Assembly: GCA_033032865.1 (NCBI GenBank)
Contig: JAWHQI010000004.1
Span: 23,046,001-23,110,000 of the forward strand
DNA from: Dactylorhiza incarnata
Taxonomy: Eukaryota; Streptophyta; Magnoliopsida; Asparagales; Orchidaceae
DNA: 64,000 nucleotides
Reading direction: 5' to 3'
Shown here piece by piece: positions 22,789 through 35,222 of the stretch (position 1 is the first letter of the stretch; each line of letters starts with the position of its first letter). The position numbers and the translations under genes were made by a program. The notes under the pieces were generated by a model. It searched no databases. It saw nothing but the letters and a program-made list of their open reading frames with translations, and was not told the origin of the DNA.

Positions 22789-24269
22789 TGATGCGCAAAT
22801 CTAGCACACCGCTATTGGCGGTAGCAAGACTGCGGCACGAAACGGCAGTGTACCGATCGTTTAAGTAATATAAAATGTGGGAGTGAATCCCCAAGTATCG
22901 ATCTCGAAGGAACACAGTAAGGTGGAGTTTACTATTGAGGCAGGACTTGAGATTGAAGTCCTTTATGTCAGATGGGTTGCGGAAACGGGGGTTTTGGTTG
23001 GCGGAAATAAAGAGAAAATACTACAACTACTCCTATGCAATGTCGTTATGCAATGCTTCGCGAGGCGGGATGGAGACTACGTAGGCCTTGAGCGCGCTAC
23101 TTCGCTAGGGTGGATGGACGAGTAGGCAAACGGAATGAGGGTCGCGAGCACCTCATCGACAAGCACGCCACTAGCAAATGCTAGTGCGGCACACGAACCA
23201 AGTGGATGGAGTGGTGGCACATCTCATATACACAAATAACCAAAAGGTTTCATAGAAATATGAAATAAACATTGCAATTAAAGATCATTGCGCATATCAT
23301 CCAAAAATACAAGAATCTACCCTACAATATCATTACAATTTGAAAGAGAGTAAGAAATCGACCGAATCTGAAGGCTCGTTGGGATTCACGGTTGGAATCG
23401 CAAGGTTGTCAATCCGCGTCCAAGCTCGGCCCGTAACTACGCCCGGGGTAGAGGAGGGCTGCCACTACCTCCCAATAGACCCGTCTTCTTCGTGTCACTA
23501 TCCGCTCGGCTTCAATACATAGCTCCCAATCTTGAAGATGAAATCTGTACGGAGATCCTTCCTTTTGAAGCTTGTGGATGACGGAGATGGACGAGGTGAT
23601 CTCCGGGCTCAAGATAGGCATGAAGAATAGTCCCGGAGCACCTCCTGGTGGTGGAAGATGATGCAAGGGGCGGAAGAGGCGAACAGGGCTCGAAAACGGC
23701 GGAGCTGGAATGTCGTCCGACCTAATTTTGCGGGCTGTATATTTATAGGAAACAGGGCGCACGATCAGTGGTGCACGACCAGTGGTCATGCGCACTGGAA
23801 GTTGGTGATCGTGCGCACTGTGCCCGAAAACCTGCAAGACAAAACTGCAGAAAATATAAAGCGCATGATCGAACGCACGACCGTGCGTAACAACGCACGA
23901 CCAAATTTAGAAAGCAACTTTGGGTTGCAAATGAATGCGCACGATCAGCGGTGCACGATCAGTTGTCGTGCGCAGTATAACCAGTGATCGTGCGCAGTGT
24001 TGCTGTACAGATTTGTAACGGGAACACCTGCACGACCCCAGTTCCAGCATAACACTAATCAAAACCACTGAAATTGGCACAAAACACAGCAAGAAAGACA
24101 GTAAAGAAGATAAACAAGAAAATACACCAAGAACGGGCCTAGAAGTGCACTTAGCGTGGAATAATAGACGGTTATTAAATATGAACGAAAACATGTATAA
24201 AGTGTAGTGCATAGACTAGATAATTGGCCTAGATGAGTCCAAAAATGTGTATATAATTGGGACTCATCA
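22789..24269 (-). repeat. 3' LTR of element F
   Basis: 1481 bp, minus strand TGATGAGTCCC...TTTGCGCATCA. It contains CGCACGATCAGTGGTCGTGCG-like inverted motifs in its centre (about 23750-24010) and a minus-strand TATA-like CCTATAAATATACAG near 23748-23734. Confidence 0.92.
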
Positions 24270-26277
24270 CACCCCCAGACTTACCTATTTGGCCGTCCCG
24301 AGCAAACAAATCCGGTGGAGTAGGAAATGCATAGCTAGTCAAACAATTGCAAACATGGAATAGAATGCGAAGTTGCATACAAGTGTGCATAGAAGTTCAT
24401 TAGAAGAAGTTTCAACATATGCTAGCTAATTTATAAAAGTGTAAATGCGTAAAAAGAAATTTATTTTTACTCAAAAATGGAATATTGGGGAATCTCATGG
24501 TCACGCGTAGTACGAAAGTAAGCAAGTCGCGAAGGTGAATGTTACCCAAGACCGGAACTCGGAATTATCTCCGTTGAAATCCATCAACGTCGAGAACCAT
24601 AAGCTCGCCCTGTCACACTCTCTCCACGGCGCTAGTGAACTCACAAGATGAATCAATAGGACTTTGGGTTTACACGAGGCTTAGGTTACGGTTTGGAATG
24701 CAAAGATAAACGTGAAGACTAATCGCAACCCAAATGAGCTCACAAAAGTGCTAAATCATAGCAGCCCCCAATAAAACACGTGCAACACACCCCCATACTT
24801 GACTTTGAAACCGGGTGTGCACACGGCCTAAATCAATACTATTTAGATGTTTCAATTAAAACGCTGGGGATATAAATCTATTTTTTTTACTTTGCTTTTC
24901 TTTTTCTTTTCTTTTCATCCCCATATCTAATAGCACAATTTCAGCACATAGACATTTTTAAAACTTCCACATCAACACAGAAGTTTCGCATCACCGCACC
25001 GCATTGGAAAATTACAATTCATAAATGCTTTTAGCTAAATTTTGGTTGCGATAATAGGATTATCTTTTAGGCCTTGGTGAAGTATGGTGGAGCTGAACCA
25101 AAAGATCGGGTAGGCACAAAATAGGCTAGCAATGGTTAGTGTATAAGAAAGGTAAAACAAAGCTCAAGCTTGCCAAAAAGATGGCCTACGTCACGCTCAA
25201 CTTGCAAATCGTTCGCACCCATGCTTCGAGAGTCGCTTGGGGCAAGTTCTTAGCCCCCGAGAAAGGTAATCCTTCCTCCCGACTCGAGCAACACGAAACT
25301 CGTGCTCGCTTACACACAATACCACGCTACCACTAGATTCAACCACATTCACCATTTTGAGTAAAATAAATTAAAATCTACGCAAATCTACTAATTATAA
25401 ATTAGAAGCATAAATAAAAACTAATCCTACTCAAATCCCTATGCAAGACACGAGTACTCAACTAGAGCACTACAAGAGTCAACATGCCACTCCATCTTGC
25501 AATTTTTAGGCTAATACAACAATTTCTACATCACAACCAAGAATTGAATATACAGGAGCATACAAACAAGCGAGTGCGCGCTAAAGTGGGTGTAGTGGTG
25601 TGCGATGCATATGAAACAATAATTATAAAACTGAATTAAAATGTACTTCTAGTATGTAGTGTCATGTGCATGTGCAGTGAGTAACACATAACGGCTCTCC
25701 CCCAGACTTAATCCAAGCAATAAAAGCAAATGATGTAACCATGAAAATTAAATAAAAGACTAGGGGGAAGAAAAGTTACCCATGCTGAGAAATGAGCATA
25801 CCAGAAGATTGGCGTGTAAACCAAGAAAAAGTTGTTGCATCCCATCCAGAAAATGAACCTGCAGGGGTGAGATCCGCCAAAAACAAAAGGAAATATACAA
25901 AATAAAATGAAAAACACTAACTAAACTAAACTAGATTAAATAAAAATTGCAAGAAAAGTAAGATAACTACTGGGGTTATTGTCTTCCCAGCACGACTTAT
26001 TTAAAAACAAAACAGTTCTAGCTAATGGGCGTATGAAAAAGGAAATGAACAGGTAACTGTTCTAATATGCGTGTCAGTAGCGGGTACCGATACGGCGACA
26101 GAACAGTTACTCCCCTACCTAAATAATAATACCTATTGAACACAGGTAGCGGGAATAGGAAGTAAGAAGAGGAGGAGAGTTGGTCCTCACTCATCTCACC
26201 ACAAACTAAATCCTTGCCCAGCAAGGTGTCATCTCCAGGGAGGCAGCAGAGGGAGAAGGCAATGAGTGGAGTTTCCT
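24270..26277 (-). other. Non-coding internal domain of F, with PPT
   Basis: No gene is recognised in 2 kb. Blocks matching E are on the minus strand: one around 25290-25210 (with ACCTTTCTCGG), one around 25492-25455 (TTGACTC..GTAGTGCTCTAGT), and one near 24555-24480. Order and spacing resemble E, so this is an inherited structural region rather than random filler. Confidence 0.65.
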
Positions 26278-26279
26278 CT

Positions 26280-26315
<36 letters not shown>

Positions 26316-27285
26316 CAACCTCCTCACATAAGAGGATGCTCTCCTCATTGACTTGAGCATCATGCTCCAAGTTCTCCTGGGGTACCTGTGAAGACTCAAC
26401 CTGCACAGGCTCAGAAAGGGAAGGGGGGTCAAGAAATAAAAGGGAAGAATGACATAAACAATCAAAAATCGGGGGAGTGGTCCCGGTCTCACTCCCAAGA
26501 GGTTGGGGAAATAAGATATTGTCGGCATCATCGACAATGCTGCAGGGCTCAGTAGGATCATCAGTGACCTCCTCCACGATTTGGACTTCCTCCACCGGTG
26601 CTGAGGTAGAATCCTCGTCACCTTGGAAAATATCCTCCTCCATAGGAATAGGCACAACACATAAATCACCTGCCTTATCCTGCGAAACATCCTCAATAAT
26701 GTCGTCAGAGACAAATGTAGTAAAATGTACAATAGGGGGAGGAATAGTGCTTGGATAAAAGTCAAGCACCGATTCCTCACAAGGAATCGAATCTTTGCAT
26801 GGTGATATATGTACAGGGGAGGTGGGCTCAGCTATGTCAGAGCCTAGATCAGCCACACATCTGGTGACTGTGTCCACATCACACCCTTCAAAACTTGAAG
26901 GTGAAATGGACACATAACCGGATGTTGAAGGTGTGCTGCCAGAAGTAGGAGTCGGGACGATCCGGATATCCGGCTCGTCATCCTCGTCCATTTGGCGAAG
27001 GAAAGCAGCACAGTCCTTCAAAGCAAGATCCATGCTCTGAAAAAACAAGCACTGCCTTGTGGGATTCTTTGGCACAGCAGGAGTTGAAGCCGAAAAGAAG
27101 TGTGACGGTAAAGGCTCAGCAAAATAGCCATAGGACTTACGCGCACCATATGGAGTACCAGACGAAGTCGGTGCTCCATATACTGGGCCTTGAGTGCTAG
27201 GGCTATTATCTCCCTTTGGACATCTATCACTAGCATGAGAGATATCTCCACACAAACGGCAACGAATATTAAACGAAGCCCACAT
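26278..27285 (-). CDS. Zinc-knuckle protein of F
   Basis: The frame opens at 27348, but I start at the ATG at 27285 (MWASFNIRC), the start shared with E. The first knuckle is intact (C9, C12, H17, C22). In the second, the middle Cys is Phe and the His is Leu (CLFFQS...LALKDC), so it should not bind zinc normally. DEDDEPDIRI is conserved with E, followed by about 200 acidic, Ser/Pro/Glu-rich residues. The frame ends in a proline tract encoded by a 30-base homopolymer (26285-26314), and a stop follows at 26278-26280. The length of that tract may set the frame, so the true C terminus is uncertain. No capsid, protease or pol motif is present. Confidence 0.72.
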
Positions 27286-27477
27286 AGTGTGAAGATAAAA
27301 ATGATTCAAAATAAAGAGAACTAGTGTGCACAATACTACACCTAACAATATTTACTAAAGCAACCTAATAAAAACAGGAAAACAGAATAAGAAGAAATAA
27401 AACAAAAGAATGCAATACACAAATGGAAGGGCTTCTTTCTTAGATTCTCCCTCTCCAGAAAACTCACACGGCTGTGT

Positions 27478-27495
27478 TCCCCGGCAACGGCACCA
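27478..27495 (-). other. Primer binding site of F (tRNA-Asp)
   Basis: The minus strand reads TGGTGCCGTTGCCGGGGA, one mismatch from the tRNA-Asp complement, six bases from the LTR. Confidence 0.9.
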
Positions 27496-27501
27496 AAAAC
27501 T

Positions 27502-28958
27502 TGATGCACGAATCTAGCACACCGCTATAGGCGGTAGCAAGACTGCGGCACGAAACGGCAGTGTACCGATCGTTTAAGTAATATAAAATGTGGGAGTGAA
27601 TCCCCAAGTATCGATCTCGAAGGAACACAGTAATGTGGAGTTTACAATTGAGGCAGGACTTGAGATTGAAGTCCTTTATGTCGGATGGGTTGCGGAAACG
27701 GGGGTTTTGGTTGGTGGAAATAAAGAGAAAATACTACAACTACTCCTATGCAATGCCGCTATGCAATGCTTCGTGAGGTGGGATGGAGACTACGTAGGCC
27801 TTGAATGCGCTACTTCGCTAGGGCGGATGGACGAGTAGGCAAACGGAATGAGGGTCGCAAGCACCTCATCGACAAGCACGCCACTAGCAATTGCTAGTGC
27901 GGCACACGATCCTAGTGGATGGAGTGGTGGCACATCTCATATACAAAAATAACCAAAAGGTTTCATAGAAATATGAAATAAACATTGCAATTAAAGATCA
28001 TTGTGCATATCATCCAAAAATACAAGAATCTACCCTACAATATCATTACAATTTGAAAGAGAGTAAGAAATCGACCGAATCCGAAGGTCCGTTGGGATTC
28101 ACGGTTGGAATCGCAAGGTTGTCAATCCGCGTCCAAGCTCGGTCTGCAACTACGTCCGGGGTAGAGGAGGGCTGTCAATACCTCCCAATAGACCCGTCTT
28201 CTTCGTGTCACTATCCGCTCTTGAAGATGAAATCTGGGCGGAGATCCTTCCTTTTGAAGCTTGTGGATGACGGAGATGGCCGAGGTGATCCCCGGGCTCA
28301 AGATAGGAGTGAAGTATAGTCCCGGAGCACCTCCTGGTGGTGGAAGATGATGCAAGGGGCGGAAGAGGCGAACATGGCTCGAAAACGGCGGAGCTGGAAT
28401 TTCGTCCGACCTAATTTCGCGGCTGTATATTTATAGGAAACAGGGCGCACGATCAGTGGTGCACGATCAGTGGTCGTGCGCACTGGAAGTTGGTGATCGT
28501 GCGCACTGTGCCCAAAAACCTGCAAGGCAAAACTGCAGAAAATAATAAAGCGCACGATCGAAAGCATGACTGTGCGTAACAACGCACGACCAAATTCAGA
28601 AAGCAACTTTGGGCTGCAAATGAATGCGCACGATCAGCGGCGCACAATCAGTGGTCGTGCATAGTATAACCAGTGATCGTGCGCAGTGTTCCTGTACAGA
28701 TTTGTACCGGGAACACCTGCACGACCCCTGTTCCAGCATAACACTAATCAAAACCACTGAAAGTGGCACAAAACACAGCAAGAAAGATAGTAAAGAAGAT
28801 AAACAAGAAAATAGTCCAAGAACGGGCCTAGAAGTGCACTTAGCGTGGAATAATAGACGGTTATTAAATATGAATGAAAACATGTATAAAGTGTAGTGCA
28901 TAGACTAGATAATCGGCCTAGATGAGTCCAAAAATGTGTATATAATTGGGACTCATCA
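27502..28958 (-). repeat. 5' LTR of element F
   Basis: 1457 bp direct repeat of 22789-24269. Its end TGATGCACG...GACTCATCA and the adjacent primer site fix the orientation. It differs from the other LTR by scattered substitutions and a small deletion near 28215. Confidence 0.93.
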
Positions 28959-29168
28959 GAACTCCGCCGCATCCTTGCTGAGGGTAGGCCAAAAATAGCC
29001 TTGCCTCAACACTCTCCCTTCCAGGGTTCGGCTCCCGGAGTGGCTGCCACACTCCCCCGAGTGTATCTCTTCCGGGACCCTTGGGGATTCTTCTTCCGAC
29101 ACGCAATGGGCTAGGAGACCCGAGAGCGTCTTTCTGTACAACCCTCCTGCATGTAAGAAATAATAAGC
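28959..29168 (-). pseudogene. Integrase zinc-binding region of D
   Basis: The minus strand reads a block parallel to H (IHSGECGSHSG, TLEGRVLRQGYFWP) that forms the HHCC domain. It follows a TAG at 29171-29169 where H has a Glu codon. F cuts it off, and the CX2C half lies at about 22786-22750. Confidence 0.85.
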
Positions 29169-29777
29169 CTACTTGTACCTGAAGCGTCGCTTATCTCCGT
29201 CCCCTTCAGGGAACTTCCCTGAAGCGAGGAAGGTGATGAAAGGGTCCATCCACGACGCTCGTTGATCCACCTCCATCAGTTCTCCCTCTTCGATGGAAGG
29301 CCGGAAGAGTTCCGACGCCGTCCCCCCTGCCCTGGGACCAAACTTGGCCAGGAGGTCTGCCTGGGTGCTCTCCTCTCTTGGGACGTGCTTGATGGAGAAA
29401 GTGCGGAGTTGCCCGATGGTCCCCTTGACCTTCTCCAGATACCGCTGGAGAGTTGGTTCTTTGACCTCAAACTCCCCCTTGATTTGGCGAGCCACTACCA
29501 TGGAGTCTGTTGAGACCTCCACGTCTTGTACTCCCAGCTCCTGATCTAGGCGGAGGCCCGCTATCACGGCCTCATACTCGGCCTGATTGTTGGTGAGGGG
29601 GAAGTGAATGTTGATTGCCTGCTCTATCTGAGTACCCTGGGGGCTTACTAATACCACTCCTCCCCCGAAGGAGTGCTTTCCTGATGCGTTGACGACCAAC
29701 ATCTTCCAGGCCACTGGGTGGGGGAGTTCAGACTCCTCCAACTCGGTCACGTAGTCAGCCATGAAATCCGCCACCAC
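29169..29777 (-). pseudogene. Archaeal-type RNase H (second RNase H) of D
   Basis: The 202-residue frame carries the RVT_3-type RNase H typical of Tat elements: NNQAEYEAVIAGL with the catalytic Glu, VSTDSMVVA with an Asp, and TQADLLAKFG with the last Asp. The first catalytic Asp (VDGAS in H) is Asn here (VVNASG), a change expected to inactivate it. The homologous, intact domain lies in H within 58397-60850. Confidence 0.87.
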
Positions 29778-30417
29778 TTACGCCTTTATGGATACCCTGG
29801 GCACGTAGGAGATGTTGAACTCTCTCAGCTCCACTGACCACTTAGCCAGCCTTCCGGAGTGCTCCACCCCTTCTATGATGCCGCGAAGGGGGTGGTCAGT
29901 TACCACCCTGATTGAGTGTGCCTGGAAGTAGGGTCGGAGCTTCCTGACAGACACTACCAAAGAAAATGCCATCTTTTCCAGGATAGGATACCTGAGCTCG
30001 GCATTCCTCAATACCCTGCTAACATAATAGATGGGGAGTTATTTCTTTCCTTCCTCTCGAACCAGCACCAAACTGACCGCCTCCGACCCTACACCCAGGT
30101 ATAGATATAGGTCCTCCCCTCGCCTTGGCCCCTGCAGTAACGGGGCCTGGGTTAGTTGTTCCTTTAGTGTTTGAAAGGCTTTCTCGCACTCGGGGGTCCA
30201 CTCAAACTTCTGGTTACCCCTCAGCACCCTGAAGAAGGAGGAACACTTTTCTCCTGCCTTGGAGAGGAACCTGCTCAACCCGGCCAGCTTCCCTGTCAAG
30301 CGTTGAACTTCCTTCGCATTCCTCGGGGATCCCAACTCGAGGATCTCCCTTACCTTATCAGGGTTAGTCTCCACCCCATGGGGGGTGAGCAAATGACCCA
30401 AGAACTTCCCTCGACTG
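29778..30417 (-). pseudogene. Reverse transcriptase thumb and first RNase H of D
   Basis: Directly left of G, the minus strand resumes the polymerase: LTPHGVETNPDKV, LTGKLAGLSRFLSKAG, then RNase H-like YLGVGSEAVSLVL. The usual DAS is GVG, as also in H (YMGVGADAISSVL). A stop near 30039 separates this from the 30011-29778 part (LRPYFQAHSIRVVTDHPL). Degeneration of the first RNase H alongside a second archaeal-type RNase H is a known Tat feature. Confidence 0.85.
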
Positions 30418-31623
30418 TGATGGATTGGTAGGCGCCCTTAGAGGGGGGGTGAATAAGGGTTTTAAAAAACTTTAGATTATATTTTGAAATACCTGCTTAT
30501 GATTAGAGATCAAAATAGTGATTATAAATAAAGGTCTAAATTATTTATAATAAAGGAGAGGATAATAAACAATTTAGAGAAATGAAGAACAAATCAATTT
30601 TATTACACAAAGAGAGACATGATTATTGTTAATAAAATTGATTACAAAATTTTGATTTCAATGACGCTAGAAATCAAAGCGAAATATGAAAGACTCTTTT
30701 TGTTTTCTATACCGACTCGTATCCCCACGAACCGGTTGGCTTTAGCCGATCCTTCCCCGGATACGGCCTCAAGCCGCTCTAGCCAACCCTTCCCCAGATG
30801 TGGCCTCGAGCACCCCCTAGACCTAGCCTAGATCTAGTCGCCAACACGAGGCGAGTTTCTCCCTAAGTCCTACCCAGACCTAGTCACCAACACAAGGCAA
30901 ATTTACTACTTGATTTAAAAGAAAGGATGTGAAATAAAAAGACAACAATATGAAAACTCCGTCTAAGTGGATCTCTTGGAGAAGTAGATGAAGACGCAGA
31001 GTATGATCGTAGTCGATGCGGTCTTTCATCACGATGATGACGCGTGTTGAAATCTTCTCCACGGATCTCCTTAAGCCTTCATGGATTTGTGGGAGTATCT
31101 CTCTGAACCTTCGTCTATATACTGTGGCACGAAGCTCTGGAATTCTGGATCTCTAGAGGATAAAGAAGATGGATCCAAGGGGTCCTTTTTATAGCCTTGG
31201 AGCTAGCGCCTGCGCTATCGCTACCGCCGGCGCTATCCCAGTTTAGGAAATATTCTCCGCGTGAGAATCCTTCATTTTAAGCAAGCCAGTCGCCTTCCTC
31301 TATTGCTTTGCGCTGCCGTCGGCGCTATCTGCTTTCTATATATGCATCCCGCCAGCTTGAATTTCACTTTTGCGCTTTCAAGCGCTAGCGCCTGTGGTAG
31401 CAGCTACCGCCTGCTTTAGCAGCTACCGCCGGAGCTACCGCCTGAGCTAGCGCCTGCTCTAGCGGTCAGTTTTGAGTTTTGTCTCCAAACTTGGGCGTAA
31501 CATTCTTATGTTATCCTTGAGTCATGTGGACTTATTTTCCTGCACACTTAAACCAACAAGATCAAATAAACATAGGATTTGTTATTCTCAAACCTAGGAG
31601 ATGCGGAAGACCATGTTCCAACA
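30418..31623 (-). repeat. 3' LTR of element G
   Basis: 1206 bp, minus strand TGTTGGAACATGG...CCAATCCATCA (one change from the expected CCAACA end). A minus-strand TATA-like CTATAAAAAGG lies near 31190-31180. The centre (31200-31470) repeats GCTAGCGCC, GCTACCGCC and GCGCTATC words with mirror or palindromic character. Confidence 0.92.
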
Positions 31624-34600
31624 AACTCCCCCTTTTGATAATAACAAATCCATTAATGATAAATCAAAGCATTAATATATAAGCATGATGAAACTTACTT
31701 GTGTGTGTGTGTGAGTGATGCCTTAGGATAATTATCGATTTTAGCATTTAGAATTGCTCCCACTAAATACATGCTCCCCCTAAGTGAAGGCTCCCCTAAT
31801 ATGTAAGCTATCATCTTAATTAATCATGTTTGTTTTCTATTTTGATAGCGGATTATATTTATCATGTTAGTTCTCCCCCTTTTGTTATTAGCAAAAGCGG
31901 GTAAGGAGACACCACTTAAAAGTTAATAAGATAAAGGCATGATCGAGCGTGTAGAGAAGGGAATGATAAGGAGTTTTAGAATACTTTTTATTGAAATAAA
32001 TCAGAGTTTGAGTATCACAATATTTTCGTAAATCAGAGTTTGTAGCATAAACAAATATAATGATTTCCAAGTAACTAAACTACCCAGACAATATGTCTAC
32101 ACCCTAGCCCCGTACTAAGTGACGGATGGGCATGAGGAGCTGCAAACATGCCGTTGGTTGGGGTGTTAGTCCCATATGCAAACACTAGACCAAACTCAAC
32201 CTAGCACTCATTCCCCCCAGTGCCTCGCAAGGCCCCACTGGAACCCTCCCCGGTTATGTACAAGACATGACTAGAGATAAGGTTATCTAATGTCTACAAC
32301 CCTATGCCCCTGCTATGGTGAGATACGTAATCATGGATAATAATCATTGGAAACATTTACGCGTTTTAAATCAAATTATAATTTCATAGCCAATGGGTTT
32401 TAATATTTGAATTTTTAAAGAAAAGTTCACATAGCTAATCCATTAATAATTCAGAGTTTTAGTATTACAATATTTTCATAGAAATAAATCAGAGTTTTAT
32501 AAAAAAAATCATGTTTAGAGTAACCAATATAAAGTTTACCATGCAAGTCTACCACTTGTTGAATGAAAGGAATTTTAAGATTCAGGTGATGATGCACACA
32601 AAATAAAAGACTTTAAATAAGCATGAAAGCACAAGGTAAAACAAATATATGGTTATGATGCGGAAGACTTATAGAAATACAAGAAACATCTTATTGTAAT
32701 CAATGACGATCCATAAAAAGATATATGAATTAAATTTCAAAAAGAAGATGTTTTTGTAAATCATTTTTCAATTAAAATCTTTAAGTTTAACAATAAAGTA
32801 ACCAAGCATGAAATAATGTTATCAAAAAGAGATTACTACAATGTTACTTTAATTTACAATTTCAAAACATACTAAACATTGTAGAAAGCATGCTAGGTTA
32901 TCTAGTGCATTTCATAAATAAAGAGTAGTATAGAATTAGCATTAGGATACAATACTCATGAGAAGAAGTGTTATGGAAGATAATGATGTGCACATAATTA
33001 GTGAATTTTGAATAGAGTAAACGAATGTTTTAATCAAAAATACAAGAGATATGTAAAGTAAAGAGCACAATAAAACACAAATAATTTTACTTCTACACAC
33101 TTTAATGCACAAACAAAAATGTACAACTACCAAGGTGCTTTGCACACACAATGCTCATTAAGACTTATCAGGGTGCAAAGTAGTGCTTGGGGGATCACAT
33201 ATTTTATTTTATATGTTGAGACTAGTGATCCGGTGTACATAAGAGTAAGTGGTTTTTATTTTGAAAGAAAGATATGGTTTGCACAAGATACTTTACTATT
33301 CTTTCAAAGGTGCTCAACCTCACAACGCTTATTAAGACTTATCAGGAAGTTCAAGTAGTGCTTGGTGGAGTTATCTTTGTCACTTTATTTTATTATTTTT
33401 GTTTTGTACAAAGTTCTCTGAATACACTTGTTTTGCTAACCAATAGAATTTATGAAAACTTAACCACTTTTCTTAACTTTTAAAAGTGCAAATAAAAGTA
33501 GCGTAGGTAAGATACTTGTGCAATTCTAATTCATTGTACTAATACAAAACATACACAAGCATTCTTAGATTAAGCACATATGTAGACAATGTCAAAATAA
33601 GTGAGTGAATAAAGATCATTATCAAACATAAAACATTTACTCATACTTAGAGGCATGCTAAGCGTAGTTCTACACAACTTTTACAATATAATTGATGCAC
33701 ATATTAATAGATATATCAAAGCATGATGAAAGCAATGTTCAAAGTAGTTTGAAAAGATAAATTGCAAAATTGTAGAAGTTCTAAATAATAGATTAAATCA
33801 TGCTTGATTTTCACAGAAAAGTCCATACAATATTTTTGATAATTTTGCGAAATAATTTTAATTTAAAGTTTGAACTCTTATAATTTGATCTTGGACTTCC
33901 CGAGGTCTACCCTGTGAGAGGTTCGCCTGTTACTAGGTGATGGGATGATAGCCCAAATCACCATTTCATAAGATACATGTAAATAGAAAAGTTAAGTTCA
34001 AAATAATAAATTTTGATACTTGTTTTTTTTATGTTTTATATTTTTGTAATTGATTTTTGCTTTTAGAAATAGAATTTAAACAAATGACAAAAAAACAAAA
34101 GAAAAGGCAAAACATATTTTTTGTAATTTGGCTTTTATATTTTTGTATTTGATTTTTCAAAAATGTAATAAAAGCAAAAGTGCAGAAATGAATAGTACAC
34201 ATAGATTAATATATTTTTAGAGATTTTTTAAAATTTTAATAATACAGAAAAACACATAGGTGCACTAGCGCCGGAGTTAGCGCTAGCGCGGGAAACAGTA
34301 CCCGATTTTTGATGATTTTGAAATTTTTAAATGTTGATCTTGATTAAGTGTCATAATAGTAGTTTCATGCTGAAATTTCAGATTTTTAGGAAATGTCTAG
34401 ATAGTGCAAATTTCCTGAAACATTAGCGATTTTGAATATGACTTTACCAACTAAACTTTGCATGAGATGACATGAATGAACAAATCAAATATGCATGATT
34501 TTAGTGATTAACCATAATGTTCATGCACAAGAATACCATGAATAAGCCCTAGATGAGAATACCCAGACTGTATATCTTGGTAAACATATAAATCCTAACA

Positions 34601-35222
34601 TAGACACAAATATTCTTTAGGCGACAATGTTAGTATGATAAGTTTTGAGATTAATGTTATATCAAGGTTTGTTGATACAATGTTGCATGTAAGTTACAAT
34701 AGAGATTCAAATTTTAGACATATAATAAAGTGATGATTCTAATTTATTTATTCATATAGATATAGAGTTGGTTCTATGGTCTATGCAAAACATAATTGAT
34801 TCATATAGTAATCATGACACAGATTATATGTTTGGAAGGAATAAAATCTTTTGCAGTTATATTTGATGTTTGACTCAGAAGATCATATGATTTTGCATGA
34901 TTATTATATATGATCATTAATATTAATTCATAGTGATTAAGTACTCATAATTAATTATTCATGATAATGTACATGAGGAATTTTTAAAGAAAATTCATAT
35001 TCAACCTTTTCAATTTATTAAATAGAAACATTGTATGGTGAATAGTGAATATGAAAATATGTTTATTTTGAAGAGTTCTGTAAATTTTCTCTTTTGTTTT
35101 TGAATATTAAACAAATACATATATTTTTATTGATTTTTCAGAATTTTAAAATTATAGAAAATCAGTGACTCGAGCTAGCGCCGGCGTTAGATCCTAGCGC
35201 CTGCGTTAGTTCACAGAGAGTG
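31624..35222 (-). other. Non-coding 3' internal region of G, first part
   Basis: AT-rich, with no recognisable coding. It starts with the PPT (31636-31624). A locally duplicated block (TTAAGACTTATCAGG with flanks) occurs at about 33160-33200 and 33330-33370. An 80-bp block at 33891-33975 is shared with element C at 43766-43856. Two clusters of TAGCGCC-type words at 34265-34300 and 35170-35210 repeat the LTR words of G. Confidence 0.7.

Larger units (their letters stand above)
22789..28958 (-). mobile_element. Element F: non-autonomous LTR element, sister family of E
   Basis: It is 6170 bp on the minus strand, with LTRs 22789-24269 and 27502-28958 and TSD gaact (22784-22788, 28959-28963). The tRNA-Asp primer site (one mismatch) is at 27495-27478, and the PPT GTCTGGGGGTG at 24280-24270. 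It encodes the homologue of the E knuckle protein and no pol. It splits the integrase of D between the zinc-binding domain and the catalytic core. Confidence 0.93.

Noticed and set aside
23907..24212. Frame conserved in both F LTRs (also 28596-28901), Cys/Leu/Phe-rich
   Set aside because: It is identical because the LTRs are duplicates. It contains the hairpin motifs and has no counterpart in E.
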